Below are positions 7,832 through 17,682 of a DNA stretch of 64,000 bases, piece by piece. Location of the stretch: positions 2,046,001 through 2,110,000 of the forward strand of contig NZ_CP043839.1 in assembly GCF_032878955.1 (NCBI RefSeq), in the 5' to 3' direction. Under the pieces are notes generated by a model. That model did no database searches. It was given only the letters and a program-made list of their open reading frames with translations, and had not been told where the DNA came from. A program made the translations under genes and the position numbers. The DNA comes from Butyricimonas paravirosa (GTDB taxonomy: Bacteria; Bacteroidota; Bacteroidia; Bacteroidales; Marinifilaceae). Numbering within the stretch: the first letter of the stretch is position 1; every line of letters begins with the position of its first letter.

Positions 7832-10133
7832 TTTCGTATTTTCTCCTTTCCTCCTTTGCCAACTGTATAATCTCCGCTCCTTTATCCAACACGGTGGTCA
7901 CGGAATTACTTAACGCCTCGTTATCGGACTTATCCTTTCCATGAAGCACACCATAAAGCACCTTCAGCGGCTGGTCGGCACGGAGTATCTCCCACGAACT
8001 GCGTAAGTGGTGTGTCAAGGCATCAAGTTCTTGCAGATCGTTTCGCATTGCCGCATCCCGTACCGCCTGCATTTCTTTCTCGGTTTCCGTTATCAGTTTT
8101 TCCAGCATGACAACTTCATTGCCGTAGGACAACAAGGCGGAAAAATCCGGTTTACCGTCCTGTGTCGCTTTAATGGCGCACTTGTCGGAAATTTCCAGCA
8201 GTTCCGATATGGAGAATGGTTTGAACAGGCATCCGGCAAAGCCTCGTTCCAAAAGTTCCTCCGCATCGCAACTGCCCGAAGCGGTTGCCACGACCACGGG
8301 GATTGTCTGTGAATTGCCAACATTGGACGATCGGAGCAGTTCCAGCAGCTCGAAGCCGTTTATGCCGGGCATATTCAAGTCCGTCAGCAACAAGTTGTAT
8401 TCTTTTCGGCGTATCATTTCCATCAGTTCCGCCGCATCGGTGCAAGTGTCGCAATGTATTCCCTCCTGTGCATACATCTCTTTCAACATCAGGAGCAGCA
8501 CCTCATCATTGTCGATGGCGACAACATTGAGGTTTCTCTCCTCCCGGTGGATATAAGTCTGTATCTCTTTTTCCGGTATTTCTTCGGCTTTCTGCATGGG
8601 TATTTCCACTGTGAAACGACTTCCTTTCCCTTTCTCGCTTTCCAAATGGATTTTGCCGTCAAGCATCGCCACTATGTTATGCACGATGGCAAGTCCAAGT
8701 CCGAAACCGTCTTTTGCGGCGGCGTTTGAGAGGCGTTCAAATGCCCCAAATACACGTTGCTGTTCATCTTCTGTCATGCCTGTGCCTGTATCCTCGAAAA
8801 TCAGTGTCAGCACTCCGTTGGTATAATCGATAGTCAGCGACACACCGCCTTTCTCCGTGAACTTGATGGCATTTGACAGCAGATTGTTTCCAATTTGGAT
8901 GATTCGCTCCTTGTCGGTCAGTACAACCGCATCGTTTCCGTTCTTTACGGTCAAGGAAAGCCCCTTGTTCATGGCGACGGGCATGAACTCCGTTTCAAGG
9001 GTATGCGTGATTGTGGAGATGCGGCAGGGCAACAGTTTGGGCTGCTCCTTGCCGTTGTCCAAGCGGAAGAAGTCCAGCAGGGTGTTAAGCATATCCCGCA
9101 TACGGTCGGAAGATTGTTGTATGCTTTGAAGAAAATTCACATTGTTCTCCTTGCTGCACTCTTTCTGTAACAGCTCAGTATAACCTGTTATTGCCGTTAG
9201 TGGTGTGCGCAGTTCGTGGGTGATGGTATGTACCGCTTTCTTCCTTGATGCTATCAGTGCCTCGTTCCGTTGTACGGATTGTTCCAGTTGCCCTATCAAA
9301 TCCGTTGTCTTGCGCTTGTATTGTTTGATACTCTTTGCATCACGGTGTATGATGATGTAGGAAATTAACAACAGCAGAAGGACGAATCCCATTAAACCGC
9401 CTACCTGCATAAATGACTTTCCACGCATGGCAACTATTTCGTCTTCCCGCCCTTGCAGGTCGGCTTGTACCTTATTTTCTATTTGACAGATTAGCCCCTT
9501 CAACTGCCTGTTAAGATCTGCATTGCGGGCGGCAAGACTGTCGGCTTGTTCCGACAATCGACGGCTTTGCTCTTTCTGTTCACTGACCATGCTTCTATTG
9601 GGTGAACGAAGCGTAGTTGTTGTTGTCGGCGGCTTCGTTTCCTCTTTTTTGCCGAATATGCCCAAGAACCCTTTTCGTTTCGGTTTCTTGGGCTGTTCCT
9701 GCATACTTGTCTGAACAATGAGAGGTACTTGACTGGCAATCTTCTTGTTGATGGATTGTTGTTCGTCTATTAACCGAACAATCTGAAACATCTGCCGTTC
9801 CTTATCTTCCAAAAGACTGCGCACACTGTCAATACGTCCAATTACATGAGTTTCATTGAACAGGCACAATGTGCTGTCCAATGCAATGCGTTGGGCATGG
9901 TAATTCTCCAAATCCGTTTCGTCCCAATCCAATGCAGTTTCTCCTAATAGCGAAAACTCTATCAGTTGGATATGAATACGGTTTACCTCCTTCCTGAATT
10001 CATCTATATGCCGGTTGCCAACCTCCAATGCTTCCACTTCCTGCCATTCATTATGACAAGTAAATGCAATGGCTACTACTATTAGAATTATGAAAGTGTG
10101 ACTTAATGCTATTGCCTTACGTACAAATTCCAT
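7824..10133 (-). CDS. rteA: Hybrid sensor histidine kinase, RteA-like
   Basis: This is a 769-residue inner-membrane hybrid kinase. A membrane segment lies at about residues 8-26, followed by a helical sensor region of about 210 residues with a Lys/Thr-rich stretch (KKPKRKGFLGIFGKKEE and poly-Thr). A second membrane segment is at about 245-262. The H-box is HTITHELRTPLTAITGY, followed by N-box NNLLSNAIKF and G-boxes EDTGTGMTEDE and GFGLGLAIVH. A receiver domain comes next (phospho-acceptor in LLLTDLNMPGINGFELL), and a C-terminal HPt domain carries the His in LDALTHHLRSSWEIL. It precedes rteB with an 8-bp overlap and follows the outer-membrane efflux gene after 15 bp, so it is probably transcribed with the pump. 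Confidence 0.88.
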   Translation of the reverse strand: MEFVRKAIALSHTFIILIVVAIAFTCHNEWQEVEALEVGNRHIDEFRKEVNRIHIQLIEFSLLGETALDWDETDLENYHAQRIALDSTLCLFNETHVIGRIDSVRSLLEDKERQMFQIVRLIDEQQSINKKIASQVPLIVQTSMQEQPKKPKRKGFLGIFGKKEETKPPTTTTTLRSPNRSMVSEQKEQSRRLSEQADSLAARNADLNRQLKGLICQIENKVQADLQGREDEIVAMRGKSFMQVGGLMGFVLLLLLISYIIIHRDAKSIKQYKRKTTDLIGQLEQSVQRNEALIASRKKAVHTITHELRTPLTAITGYTELLQKECSKENNVNFLQSIQQSSDRMRDMLNTLLDFFRLDNGKEQPKLLPCRISTITHTLETEFMPVAMNKGLSLTVKNGNDAVVLTDKERIIQIGNNLLSNAIKFTEKGGVSLTIDYTNGVLTLIFEDTGTGMTEDEQQRVFGAFERLSNAAAKDGFGLGLAIVHNIVAMLDGKIHLESEKGKGSRFTVEIPMQKAEEIPEKEIQTYIHREERNLNVVAIDNDEVLLLMLKEMYAQEGIHCDTCTDAAELMEMIRRKEYNLLLTDLNMPGINGFELLELLRSSNVGNSQTIPVVVATASGSCDAEELLERGFAGCLFKPFSISELLEISDKCAIKATQDGKPDFSALLSYGNEVVMLEKLITETEKEMQAVRDAAMRNDLQELDALTHHLRSSWEILRADQPLKVLYGVLHGKDKSDNEALSNSVTTVLDKGAEIIQLAKEERRKYENG

Positions 10134-10148
10134 CTATTCTCTTACGAA

Positions 10149-11510
10149 TTAAAATCGTCCTCCTCCCAACGCGTGATAAAGTTTGATTACACTTTGTATG
10201 CGTTCAAAACGAGTTTGCAGCTGTTGCACTTCCGCTTCAAGGAGAGATTGCTGGGCGGTCAATACTTCCAGATAGGTAATATTGGAATGACGCATCAGTG
10301 ATTCTGTTTTCCGCACGGCATCGCATAATGTTTCCACCTGCCGAGCATTGATTTCAAGTTGCGATTTCGCAGTCTGCCATGCGGTCAAAGCATCGTTTAC
10401 CTCTTTGCCTGCGTTCAACAAAGAGTGTTGGAACAGTAACTTCGCTTCTTCCTGGCGGATTTGGGCAGTCTTCAGGTTGGCGATGTTTGCGCCTCGATTG
10501 AACAAGGGCTGTGTCAGGGAACCGATGGCATTGAGCAACCATTGTCCGGGATTGGTGATTATACCGCCACCGTTATTGGTCCATCCAAGTGTTCCCGAAA
10601 GGGTGATATGGGGGTAGAATGCGGCACGTGCCGCATTGGTTGTGTAGAACGCCTGCGCCAGTTCCATTTCTGCCTGACGCACATCGGGACGGTTGGAAAG
10701 TAACTGCAAGGGGACTCCGATAGAGACGGTATCGGGGAAAGCTGCTTCGACCAGATTACTTCGTGCTATTGAGTGTGACGGCATGGCAAGTATTGCAAAC
10801 AAGGCGTTTTCTGTTTCGGAGATGCTCTTGCGGATGGATAATAGGGACGATTCGAGCTGCATCACGTTCGCTTTTGCCTGCAATACACCGGCTTCGTTTG
10901 ACTGTCCGGCTTTTTTCAATGCTTCGAGAGTGCGCACGGTAGTCTGCCAGTTTTCAAGGGTGCGGTGGCTTATTGCCATTTGCGCGTCGAGCATGGCAAG
11001 GGTATAGTAACTGTCGGCAATAGTGGCGACAAGCTGAGTCTGTACGGCTTGCCGGTAATCACGGCTTCCTTGCAAGGCGGCAGCGGCACCACGTTTTGCA
11101 GCTGTGAGGTTGCCGAAGATGTCCAGTTCCCAGCTTGCTGTCGCTCCTGCATTATATGTCTTTGCCGTTGCTCCATCGTGCTTGCCGGCATTACCTTCGG
11201 CATTCAGTCCGAGTGAGGGTAGATAGGAGAGTTTAGCTGTCAGCAAGGCGGAGGCTGCCGCTTCCACCCGTAGCCGTGCCACATTGAGGTCTGTGTTTCG
11301 GTCAAGTCCTGTTTCAATCAAGGACTGAAGTTTAGGGTCGGTAAACATTTCCCGCCACGACAGGGAGGCCAGAGTGGTGGTATCGGCGTCTGCCGGAAGG
11401 GTGCTATACAGATTCTCCATCGAGAGGTCGGGGCGATGATACCGGCTGTACGTGCCACAGCCGGTAAGCATCCATCCTGACAATATGATATATATTGCTG
11501 TCTTTTTCAT
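10149..11510 (-). CDS. Outer-membrane efflux lipoprotein (TolC/NodT family)
   Basis: This 453-residue outer-membrane channel belongs to a tripartite RND efflux system. The N-terminus is a lipoprotein signal with lipobox MLTGC (about residues 14-18), then YHRPDLS. Two OEP repeats rich in coiled-coil helices follow (AQFKx/AARxAYYPxxxL type; here AFYTTNAARAAFYPHITLS and SNRPDVRQAEMELAQAF). The start abuts the stop of the RND pump gene with no gap, which indicates translational coupling. It connects the pump and adaptor complex to the outside. Confidence 0.93.
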   Translation of the reverse strand: MKKTAIYIILSGWMLTGCGTYSRYHRPDLSMENLYSTLPADADTTTLASLSWREMFTDPKLQSLIETGLDRNTDLNVARLRVEAAASALLTAKLSYLPSLGLNAEGNAGKHDGATAKTYNAGATASWELDIFGNLTAAKRGAAAALQGSRDYRQAVQTQLVATIADSYYTLAMLDAQMAISHRTLENWQTTVRTLEALKKAGQSNEAGVLQAKANVMQLESSLLSIRKSISETENALFAILAMPSHSIARSNLVEAAFPDTVSIGVPLQLLSNRPDVRQAEMELAQAFYTTNAARAAFYPHITLSGTLGWTNNGGGIITNPGQWLLNAIGSLTQPLFNRGANIANLKTAQIRQEEAKLLFQHSLLNAGKEVNDALTAWQTAKSQLEINARQVETLCDAVRKTESLMRHSNITYLEVLTAQQSLLEAEVQQLQTRFERIQSVIKLYHALGGGRF

Positions 11511-14500
11511 TTAATTATGCTTAATACGTTCTTGGATATATTGGAAGACGATGAACAATGAAGGCACGAGGAACAACAGAGCCAATGTACCTACAATCAT
11601 TCCGCCGATTACACCTGTGGCAAGCGAACGGCTACCGTTGGCACCCACTCCGTGAGCCAGCATCAGCGGGATAAGGCCGAACACCATAGACAACACGGTC
11701 ATCAGGATGGGGCGCAGACGGACTTTTGCCGCACTGTATGCCGCTTGTGCCAGTGTCATGCCTTCCGACCGCCGCTTGCCTGCATATTCGGTAAGCAGGA
11801 TGGCGGTCTTGGCAAGCAGGCCGATAATCATAATCAGACCGGTCTGCATGTAGATGTTGTTCTCCAGACCGAAGAGCCATGCGAACAGGAAACTGCCCAT
11901 CAACCCGCAAGGCACTGCCAGCAGAACCGCAAAGGGAATAAACACGCTTTCGTACAAGGCACACAGAATCATATAGACCAGGACCATACAGAGCAGGAAT
12001 ATCAGCGTGGCATTGTTGGTTGTCTTGCTCTCCTCGCGCGAGATGCCGCCAAACTCGTAGGTGTAATTTGCCGGGAGAACCTTGCGTGCCGTCTCACTGA
12101 TGGCTTCGAGCACCTGCCCCGAACTGTAACCCCGGGCCGGAGACCCATTGATGGAGATGGCATTGAACAGGTTGAAGCGGGTGAGGTCTGACGGACCGTT
12201 GGTCTTGGTCAGACGCACGAACCGGCTCAACGGTGCCATGCCGCCATCAGAGGTGCGTACATAGATATGATGAATGGACTCTGCATTCACACGGTATTCC
12301 GCCGGAGCCTGCATGGTGACGTGGTAGAGCTTGGAGAAGCGATTGAAGTCGGAAACATATTGTCCGGTATAATAGCCCGACAGGGTGGAAAGCACCTCTG
12401 CGGGCGACACTCCCGACTGCTCGCATTTGGCGGCGTCGATATCCACCCAGTATTGCGGATAGTCTGTGGCAAAGGAGGAATAGACTTCGCCTATTTCGGG
12501 CCGCTGCGACAAGGCCTCGACAAACTTGTCCGCCTCTTTCTTGAAAGCGGTAATGTCTCCGCCTGCCTTGTCCTGCAAGTAGAGCTCAAAGCCGTTCCCC
12601 ATGCCATATCCGGCTATCATTGGGGGCGACATGGCAAACACCGTGGCATCAGGGATGTCGGAGGTGGCGGCATAGATTTTTCCGATGACGTCGTTGACCG
12701 ACTGCCCCTCTCCCTCACGCTGTTCCCAGTCTTTGAGTGTCACGAAATACATGGCCTGCGACGGACCGGAACCGCTGAAAGAGAAGCCGGCAACCGCACC
12801 GTTGTATTCTATCTCGCCGATACTGTCGAGGCGGCTGTTGATGCGCTCCATCACCTTGACGGTCTGCGCCATTGACGTGCCGGGCTTCGTATTCATGCTC
12901 ACCATGACCGTTCCGGTGTCTTCTTCGGGGATAAGGCCCGTCTTGGTGGCGTTGACCAGCAGCACCAGCAATACAAAGGACACTGCTATAGAGCTCCACA
13001 TCAGCCACCGGCGGTGGAGGATGAACATCACTCCACGCACATAGCGTCGGCTCAGACGGTAGAAAACGGCATTGAACGCCTTTCGGAAACGGGCTGCAAA
13101 GTTGTCCTTTGTATTGCCGTGCTCGTCGATATAGGGCTTCAGCAACAGGGCGCAAAGTGCCGGTGAGAGGGTGAAGGCATTGATGGCCGAGATGCCCACG
13201 GCAACCGCCATCGTGATGCCGAACTGCGCATAGAAGGCTCCCGAAGTGCCGCCCATCATGGCAACGGGAAAGAACACTGCCATAAAGATGATGGTAGAGG
13301 TCAGAATGGCCGATGAAACGTCTTTCATGGCATCATCGGCCGCAAGCACCGCCGACTGGTAGCCCTCATCAAACTTCGCCTGCACCGCTTCCACCACCAC
13401 GATGGCATCGTCGACCACGGTGCCGATGGCAAGCACAAGCGCAAACAGGGTGAGCAGGTTGATGGAAAAGCCTATCATGGACATCACGGCGAACGTGCCG
13501 ATGATGGAAACGAAGATGGATATGGCAGGAATAAGCGTTGACTTGATGTCCTGCAAGAATACATATACCACTACGATAACCAGCAGTATCGCCTCCAGCA
13601 AGGTGCGGATGACCGAGCGGATGGAGGCATACAGAAACTTGTTGGTGTCGGTAAGCACTACGAATTCCGCTCCTTCGGGCAGGTCACGGTCCAGTTCGTG
13701 GAGCACTTCGTGAATCTCGTTGATGGTGCTCGACGCATTGGACCCTGCCTTCTGGTTTATCATCATCATGGCTGCCGGATGGCCGTTCACTTGGGAGGAG
13801 TAGTTGTAGTATTCATCGCCCAGCTCCACATCGGCAACCTCTTTCAGCCGAAGCACGTTGCCACCCGGCAAGGACTTGACTACCAGTTCGCCAAACTCAT
13901 CGGCACCGGACAAGCGTCCGCGGTACTTCATTGTGTATTCGTTGGCCGTGGGGTGATTGGCACCGAAGGAGCCGGTGGCGGCTTCGATGTTCTGCCGCGC
14001 GAGTACGGCGGATATGTCGTCGGGTATGAGCCCGTATTGCGCCATACGGTCGGGCTTCAGCCAGAGGCGCATGCTGTAATTGGAGCCGAACAGTTGCGCC
14101 TTTCCCACGCCGCTGATGCGCTTCAGTCGCGGTTCGACATTGATTTTCATGTAGTTGTTCAGAAACGTCTGGTCGAAGCGGTCATCGGGCGAGTAGAGGG
14201 CAAAGGTCAGCAGCTCGGCATTCTGCTGCTTTTCGGTGGTGACACCGGTCTTGGTGGCTTCTGCCGGAAGCTGGCTCAATGCGGCGTTCACACGGTTCTG
14301 CACGTTCACGGCTGCCATGTCGGCATTGGCTCCTTGCTTGAAGTAGATGTTGATGGAGGCGTCTCCCGTGTTCGATGCCGTGGAGGTCATATAGGTCATG
14401 TCTTCCACGCCGTTGATGGCTTCTTCCAGCGGCACTATCACGGCTTTCTGCACGGTTTCGGCGTTGGCTCCGGGATAGGATGCCCATACATTGATGGTGG

Positions 14501-14624
14501 GCGGGGCGATGTCGGGATATTGCTCCACCGGCAGGGAGAACATGGCGATGACGCCCAACAGCACAATCACCACCGAGATAACGCCCGAGAACACCGGGCG
14601 GTCTATAAAAAATCGTAGCTTCAT
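11511..14624 (-). CDS. RND-family efflux transporter, HAE1 (AcrB-like)
   Basis: This 1037-residue proton-driven inner-membrane pump has the typical AcrB length and layout. The first membrane helix follows MKLRFFIDRPVFSGVISV. It has two large periplasmic loops, and the proton-relay aspartate pair lies in TM4 (LAIGTVVDDAIVVVEAV, about residue 405). The later helices include LRPILMTVLSMVFGLIPLML near the C-terminus. HAE1 pumps usually export hydrophobic or amphiphilic drugs, bile salts or detergents; the substrate here cannot be told. Its ATG overlaps the TGA of the adaptor gene (ATGA). Long open frames also run antisense through this GC-rich gene but show no protein character. Confidence 0.95.
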   Translation of the reverse strand: MKLRFFIDRPVFSGVISVVIVLLGVIAMFSLPVEQYPDIAPPTINVWASYPGANAETVQKAVIVPLEEAINGVEDMTYMTSTASNTGDASINIYFKQGANADMAAVNVQNRVNAALSQLPAEATKTGVTTEKQQNAELLTFALYSPDDRFDQTFLNNYMKINVEPRLKRISGVGKAQLFGSNYSMRLWLKPDRMAQYGLIPDDISAVLARQNIEAATGSFGANHPTANEYTMKYRGRLSGADEFGELVVKSLPGGNVLRLKEVADVELGDEYYNYSSQVNGHPAAMMMINQKAGSNASSTINEIHEVLHELDRDLPEGAEFVVLTDTNKFLYASIRSVIRTLLEAILLVIVVVYVFLQDIKSTLIPAISIFVSIIGTFAVMSMIGFSINLLTLFALVLAIGTVVDDAIVVVEAVQAKFDEGYQSAVLAADDAMKDVSSAILTSTIIFMAVFFPVAMMGGTSGAFYAQFGITMAVAVGISAINAFTLSPALCALLLKPYIDEHGNTKDNFAARFRKAFNAVFYRLSRRYVRGVMFILHRRWLMWSSIAVSFVLLVLLVNATKTGLIPEEDTGTVMVSMNTKPGTSMAQTVKVMERINSRLDSIGEIEYNGAVAGFSFSGSGPSQAMYFVTLKDWEQREGEGQSVNDVIGKIYAATSDIPDATVFAMSPPMIAGYGMGNGFELYLQDKAGGDITAFKKEADKFVEALSQRPEIGEVYSSFATDYPQYWVDIDAAKCEQSGVSPAEVLSTLSGYYTGQYVSDFNRFSKLYHVTMQAPAEYRVNAESIHHIYVRTSDGGMAPLSRFVRLTKTNGPSDLTRFNLFNAISINGSPARGYSSGQVLEAISETARKVLPANYTYEFGGISREESKTTNNATLIFLLCMVLVYMILCALYESVFIPFAVLLAVPCGLMGSFLFAWLFGLENNIYMQTGLIMIIGLLAKTAILLTEYAGKRRSEGMTLAQAAYSAAKVRLRPILMTVLSMVFGLIPLMLAHGVGANGSRSLATGVIGGMIVGTLALLFLVPSLFIVFQYIQERIKHN

Positions 14625-15739
14625 TTCGTTTCGTCTTTAGGGGTTATGCTCATGCCTTCTCTCACCAGTCCCACGCCTTCGGCGATGAGGGTGTCGCCGA
14701 CCGAGAGACCTTCTTTTACGATAAACCGGTTGCCATCGTTCAGGCGGTCCACCGTGAGATAGGCAGCTTCCGCCCGTCCGTTTTTCAGTCGGTAGGCGAT
14801 GATTTTGTCTTGCAGTTCCACGGTGGCGGTCATGGGAATGGTGATGGCATCCGTTTGGGGGTTCCGAAGGACGATGTTGCCGATGCTGCCGCTCAGCAGT
14901 TCGCGTTCGGGATTGGGGAACAGGGCTTTGATCTGCACCGCTCCGGTCGCAGGGTCCACCACACCGCTTACGGTCTCGATGCGTCCCTTCGCTTTGTACA
15001 GACTACCGTCGTTGAGTTGCAGGCTCACTTCCGGCATCTTGGCTATCAGGCTGTCAATCGAGCCGTAGCGAGTGGATAGGTGTCGCAGCATGTTTTCCGA
15101 CACGGAGAAGTAGGCATACATCTCCGCATTGTCGGACACGACCGTGAAAGGCTGCTCCATGTTGGGACTGACAAGCGCACCGATGCGGTAGGGCAATGTG
15201 CCTACCACGCCGTTACTCGGACTTTTGATTTCAGTATAAGAGAGGTTGTTTCGTGCATCCGCTTCCTGCGCCTCGGCCTGTTGGAGTTCGGCAAGTGCCA
15301 CAGCTAGTTGGTTTCGGGCAAGAGAAAGGTCGTATTCGGATATTACCTTCTCATCAAACAAGGCTTGCTTACCTTGCAGTTCGATTCGTGCCGTTTCCGC
15401 TTTTGCCCGTGCTGCGCTGACATTAGCCAAAGCTGTGCGTAAGGCTGCCAGATAGGGTGTTTGGTCTATCACTGCCAGTACTTGCCCTGTCGTCACCCGT
15501 GTGCCCTCCTTCACGCATAGACGCGTGATGCGGCCGGATATTTGCGGCATGATATCCACATCTTGTCGCCCGCGGATAGTGGCGGAATAAGATTCGGATA
15601 TTTCCACCGGCATGGACGATACTGTTATGACCCGATAACTCGGTACCGCATCCTGCTTACCGTCCTGCTTGCATCCAGTCGACAGAAACAGCATGACGGC
15701 AAATGCGGCGAAATTAATGATAATGAATCGCTTGTTCAT
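14621..15739 (-). CDS. Periplasmic adaptor (membrane fusion protein) of the RND pump
   Basis: This is a 372-residue HlyD/AcrA-type adaptor lipoprotein: signal peptide with lipobox LSTGC (about residues 20-24), first half of the lipoyl domain (VDIMPQISGRITRLCVKEGTRVTTGQVLAVID), an alpha-helical hairpin (about 95-165), second lipoyl half (ARNNLSYTEIKSPSNGVVG), then beta-barrel and membrane-proximal domains. It is the first gene of the leftward efflux operon (adaptor, pump, outer-membrane channel, RteA-like, RteB-like) and begins 15 bp after the stop of the acetyltransferase gene, so it may share that gene's promoter. Confidence 0.94.
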   Translation of the reverse strand: MNKRFIIINFAAFAVMLFLSTGCKQDGKQDAVPSYRVITVSSMPVEISESYSATIRGRQDVDIMPQISGRITRLCVKEGTRVTTGQVLAVIDQTPYLAALRTALANVSAARAKAETARIELQGKQALFDEKVISEYDLSLARNQLAVALAELQQAEAQEADARNNLSYTEIKSPSNGVVGTLPYRIGALVSPNMEQPFTVVSDNAEMYAYFSVSENMLRHLSTRYGSIDSLIAKMPEVSLQLNDGSLYKAKGRIETVSGVVDPATGAVQIKALFPNPERELLSGSIGNIVLRNPQTDAITIPMTATVELQDKIIAYRLKNGRAEAAYLTVDRLNDGNRFIVKEGLSVGDTLIAEGVGLVREGMSITPKDETK

Positions 15740-15754
15740 ATTCTTTTCTTGTTC

Positions 15755-16309
15755 TTAATTATTCGTAATTGATTTAGCACTGATTGAATTCCATTCTTTT
15801 TTTAGAATGGAATAAACACGGGTATCTTCATATTTCGGGGTGCCGTTAGGATTGTTTATAAATGTCACAAATTCCTTGAAGCATCCTTCGCGGCGCATAC
15901 CAAGGCGTTCGCATAAGCGTTTGGAGCGAATATTGTCATCTTCCACAAATCCATAGATACGCCGTGCACCCGCCTCCCGAAAAAGATAATCCAACAATCC
16001 GATAACCGCTTCACGAGCTAATCCTTTGCCCTCAAAACGTTTGTTGAAATGCCAGCCCACATTGTAAGTATCTTCATTTTCACGCAAAACGAAAACATCA
16101 CCGATTATAAAGTCCTCCTTTTTCAAACTCACTGCATAGCGTTGCATATCTTTTTGGGAATACTGCATATATACGAATGCCGCCTCTTCAGAACAAAGGC
16201 GGTCGGCGGCAAAGCAATTCACACGAGGATTTGAAAGATATTCCAAAAGTCCAACAACGTCTCTCTTTTGAAAGTCTCTGATTACAAGACGTTCTGTTTC
16301 AATTTTCAT
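15755..16309 (-). CDS. GNAT acetyltransferase, RimJ/RimL-like
   Basis: This 184-residue acetyltransferase starts at MKIETERLVIRDFQKRD, the classical RimJ/RimL opening. An upstream in-frame ATG would add 18 residues, but that extension lies across the promoter-like sequence. Acetyl-CoA-binding features are WHFNKRFEGKGLAREAVIGL, then GARRIYGFVEDDNIRSKRL and CERLGMRREGCF. The substrate is unknown: ribosomal proteins, amino sugars or antibiotics are all possible in this superfamily. It is the first gene of the leftward transcription unit that continues into the efflux operon. Confidence 0.88.
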   Translation of the reverse strand: MKIETERLVIRDFQKRDVVGLLEYLSNPRVNCFAADRLCSEEAAFVYMQYSQKDMQRYAVSLKKEDFIIGDVFVLRENEDTYNVGWHFNKRFEGKGLAREAVIGLLDYLFREAGARRIYGFVEDDNIRSKRLCERLGMRREGCFKEFVTFINNPNGTPKYEDTRVYSILKKEWNSISAKSITNN

Positions 16310-16327
16310 ACACTTTTTTTTGAGATG

Positions 16328-16335
16328 CAAAATTA
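16328..16335 (-). promoter_or_regulatory. -7 box for the acetyltransferase/efflux unit
   Basis: On the minus strand this reads TAATTTTG, matching TAnnTTTG, 18 bp before the chosen ATG of the acetyltransferase. It probably drives the whole leftward unit from 16309 to 6509. Confidence 0.45.
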
Positions 16336-16554
16336 TACCCCTATAAAAGTTCTTGCAATTCAAAGAGTATCGAAGCGGATAAATTAAAGTCCGAACTATC
16401 CAAACTGACAGTTAAGACCGAAAAAAGGATAATCTTTCAAGTGCAGATCGGTTTTAACAAATACAATGTGTATTTCACCAATAGTTATTATCGTTTCGAT
16501 AGTAATTTTATCCGTTTCAGCCTGTTTATCCTATCAACCAAAGGAGTAAAGCCT

Positions 16555-16581
16555 TATCTTTGCCGAATCAAGAGTAACTTT
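16555..16581 (+). promoter_or_regulatory. Two candidate -7 boxes before the LytS-type kinase
   Basis: TATCTTTG (16555-16562) and TAACTTTG (16574-16581) both fit TAnnTTTG. They place transcription start close to 16570-16590 and argue that the kinase begins at an ATG at or after 16591 rather than at the upstream in-frame GTG at 16441. Confidence 0.45.
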
Positions 16582-16590
16582 GCACCCGAT

Positions 16591-17682
16591 ATGACCCAAG
16601 TGAAAATGAAAATAATGAGTTGGAAGAACGGCCTGTTGCTATCTGCCGTCTCCTATGTATTCTACCTTGTCATGTGGTTTATACTCGATGACAAGACCAT
16701 CGACCAATTGCCGGGAATGACAATCGCTGATTACATGGTCGATTTTCTGCTGTGTATGCTTTTTACCTACATATCCTTAGGATTCTGTTTTCTGGTCTTC
16801 AGGGTATTGCCGTTCAGGACATCCTACGTGTGGGGAATGGTCTATGCATCCTGCCTAATGGCACTGAACAATATCGTTGCGTTCGGTATGATAACCTTGT
16901 TCAATTTCCTATGGGACGAAACCGACAACGGGCTTCTCGACGAACTCCTCAACATGAAAGGCGCATACACCTTTGCCATGATATCTACCTTCCTGTCAAG
17001 CGTCTATGCCAACTCCTTCTACCTTCAGTCTTACATCAAGGTGCGCGACGAGAAACAAGCACTCGAAATGGCGCTGATGAAGGAAAAAGAGATCGCCTTG
17101 CAGTCGCAACTCAACTCGCTGAAACTGCAAATCAACCCGCACTTCATGTTCAACAACTTCAACAACCTGCTGGAACTGATTGAGGAAGATACCGAGCTTG
17201 CCGGAAAATTCCTGAGTAACCTATCGAAAGTGTACCGATACATCATCACCAATCTGGACCGCAATCTGATACCCGTTGCCGACGAAATCAAGTTTCTTGA
17301 TTCATACTTGTATTTGATGAAAGTACGCCACAACGAAGGGGTCATTGCAAAAGTAAGTCCGGGCGTCAGACAATGCAAAGGTTTTCTTCCTCCGGCTGTA
17401 TTGCAGCTTCTTGTAGAAAACGCAATAAAACACAACAGCTTTTCATCTGAACATCCGTTGGTTATCAACATAAAGTTGTCCGATGATTACATAACCGTCT
17501 GCAACCTGAAACGACCTTTGATGTCCCCAATCGAATCAACCGGTTTAGGACTTAAAAATATCATAGAACGATATGCTTTACTTTGTGATAAAAAGGTCAA
17601 GATAGAGAATGCCGAAAACTTCTATTCGGTAAGTCTGCCCATCATAAAAAACATCAACCCTTATGAAAATACTGATTCTTGA
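16591..17682 (+). CDS. Sensor histidine kinase, LytS/YehU type
   Basis: This inner-membrane kinase has an N-terminal block of four membrane helices (starting at WKNGLLLSAVSYVFYLVMWF), a short coiled coil (EKQALEMALMKEKEIALQSQ), the His_kinase box with phospho-acceptor His in LQINPHFMFNNFNNLLELI, and an ATPase domain with N-box LLVENAIKHNSF and G-box STGLGLKNIIERY. The frame is open from 16441 but the promoter boxes favour 16591; ATGs at 16609 and 16615 are alternatives. The 3' end overlaps the response regulator gene by 20 bp. It is divergent from the acetyltransferase/efflux unit, so it could control that pump. Confidence 0.88.
   Translation: MTQVKMKIMSWKNGLLLSAVSYVFYLVMWFILDDKTIDQLPGMTIADYMVDFLLCMLFTYISLGFCFLVFRVLPFRTSYVWGMVYASCLMALNNIVAFGMITLFNFLWDETDNGLLDELLNMKGAYTFAMISTFLSSVYANSFYLQSYIKVRDEKQALEMALMKEKEIALQSQLNSLKLQINPHFMFNNFNNLLELIEEDTELAGKFLSNLSKVYRYIITNLDRNLIPVADEIKFLDSYLYLMKVRHNEGVIAKVSPGVRQCKGFLPPAVLQLLVENAIKHNSFSSEHPLVINIKLSDDYITVCNLKRPLMSPIESTGLGLKNIIERYALLCDKKVKIENAENFYSVSLPIIKNINPYENTDS

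Noticed and set aside
13698..14618. 306-codon open frame antisense to the RND pump
   Set aside because: It is a mirror of the GC-rich, well-identified pump gene and has no domain or ribosome binding site. The same holds for other long antisense frames at 11652-12191 and 12267-12875.
16441..16590. Upstream in-frame GTG start of the LytS kinase
   Set aside because: The extension runs through two -7 boxes and adds a sequence unlike the family's N-terminus.
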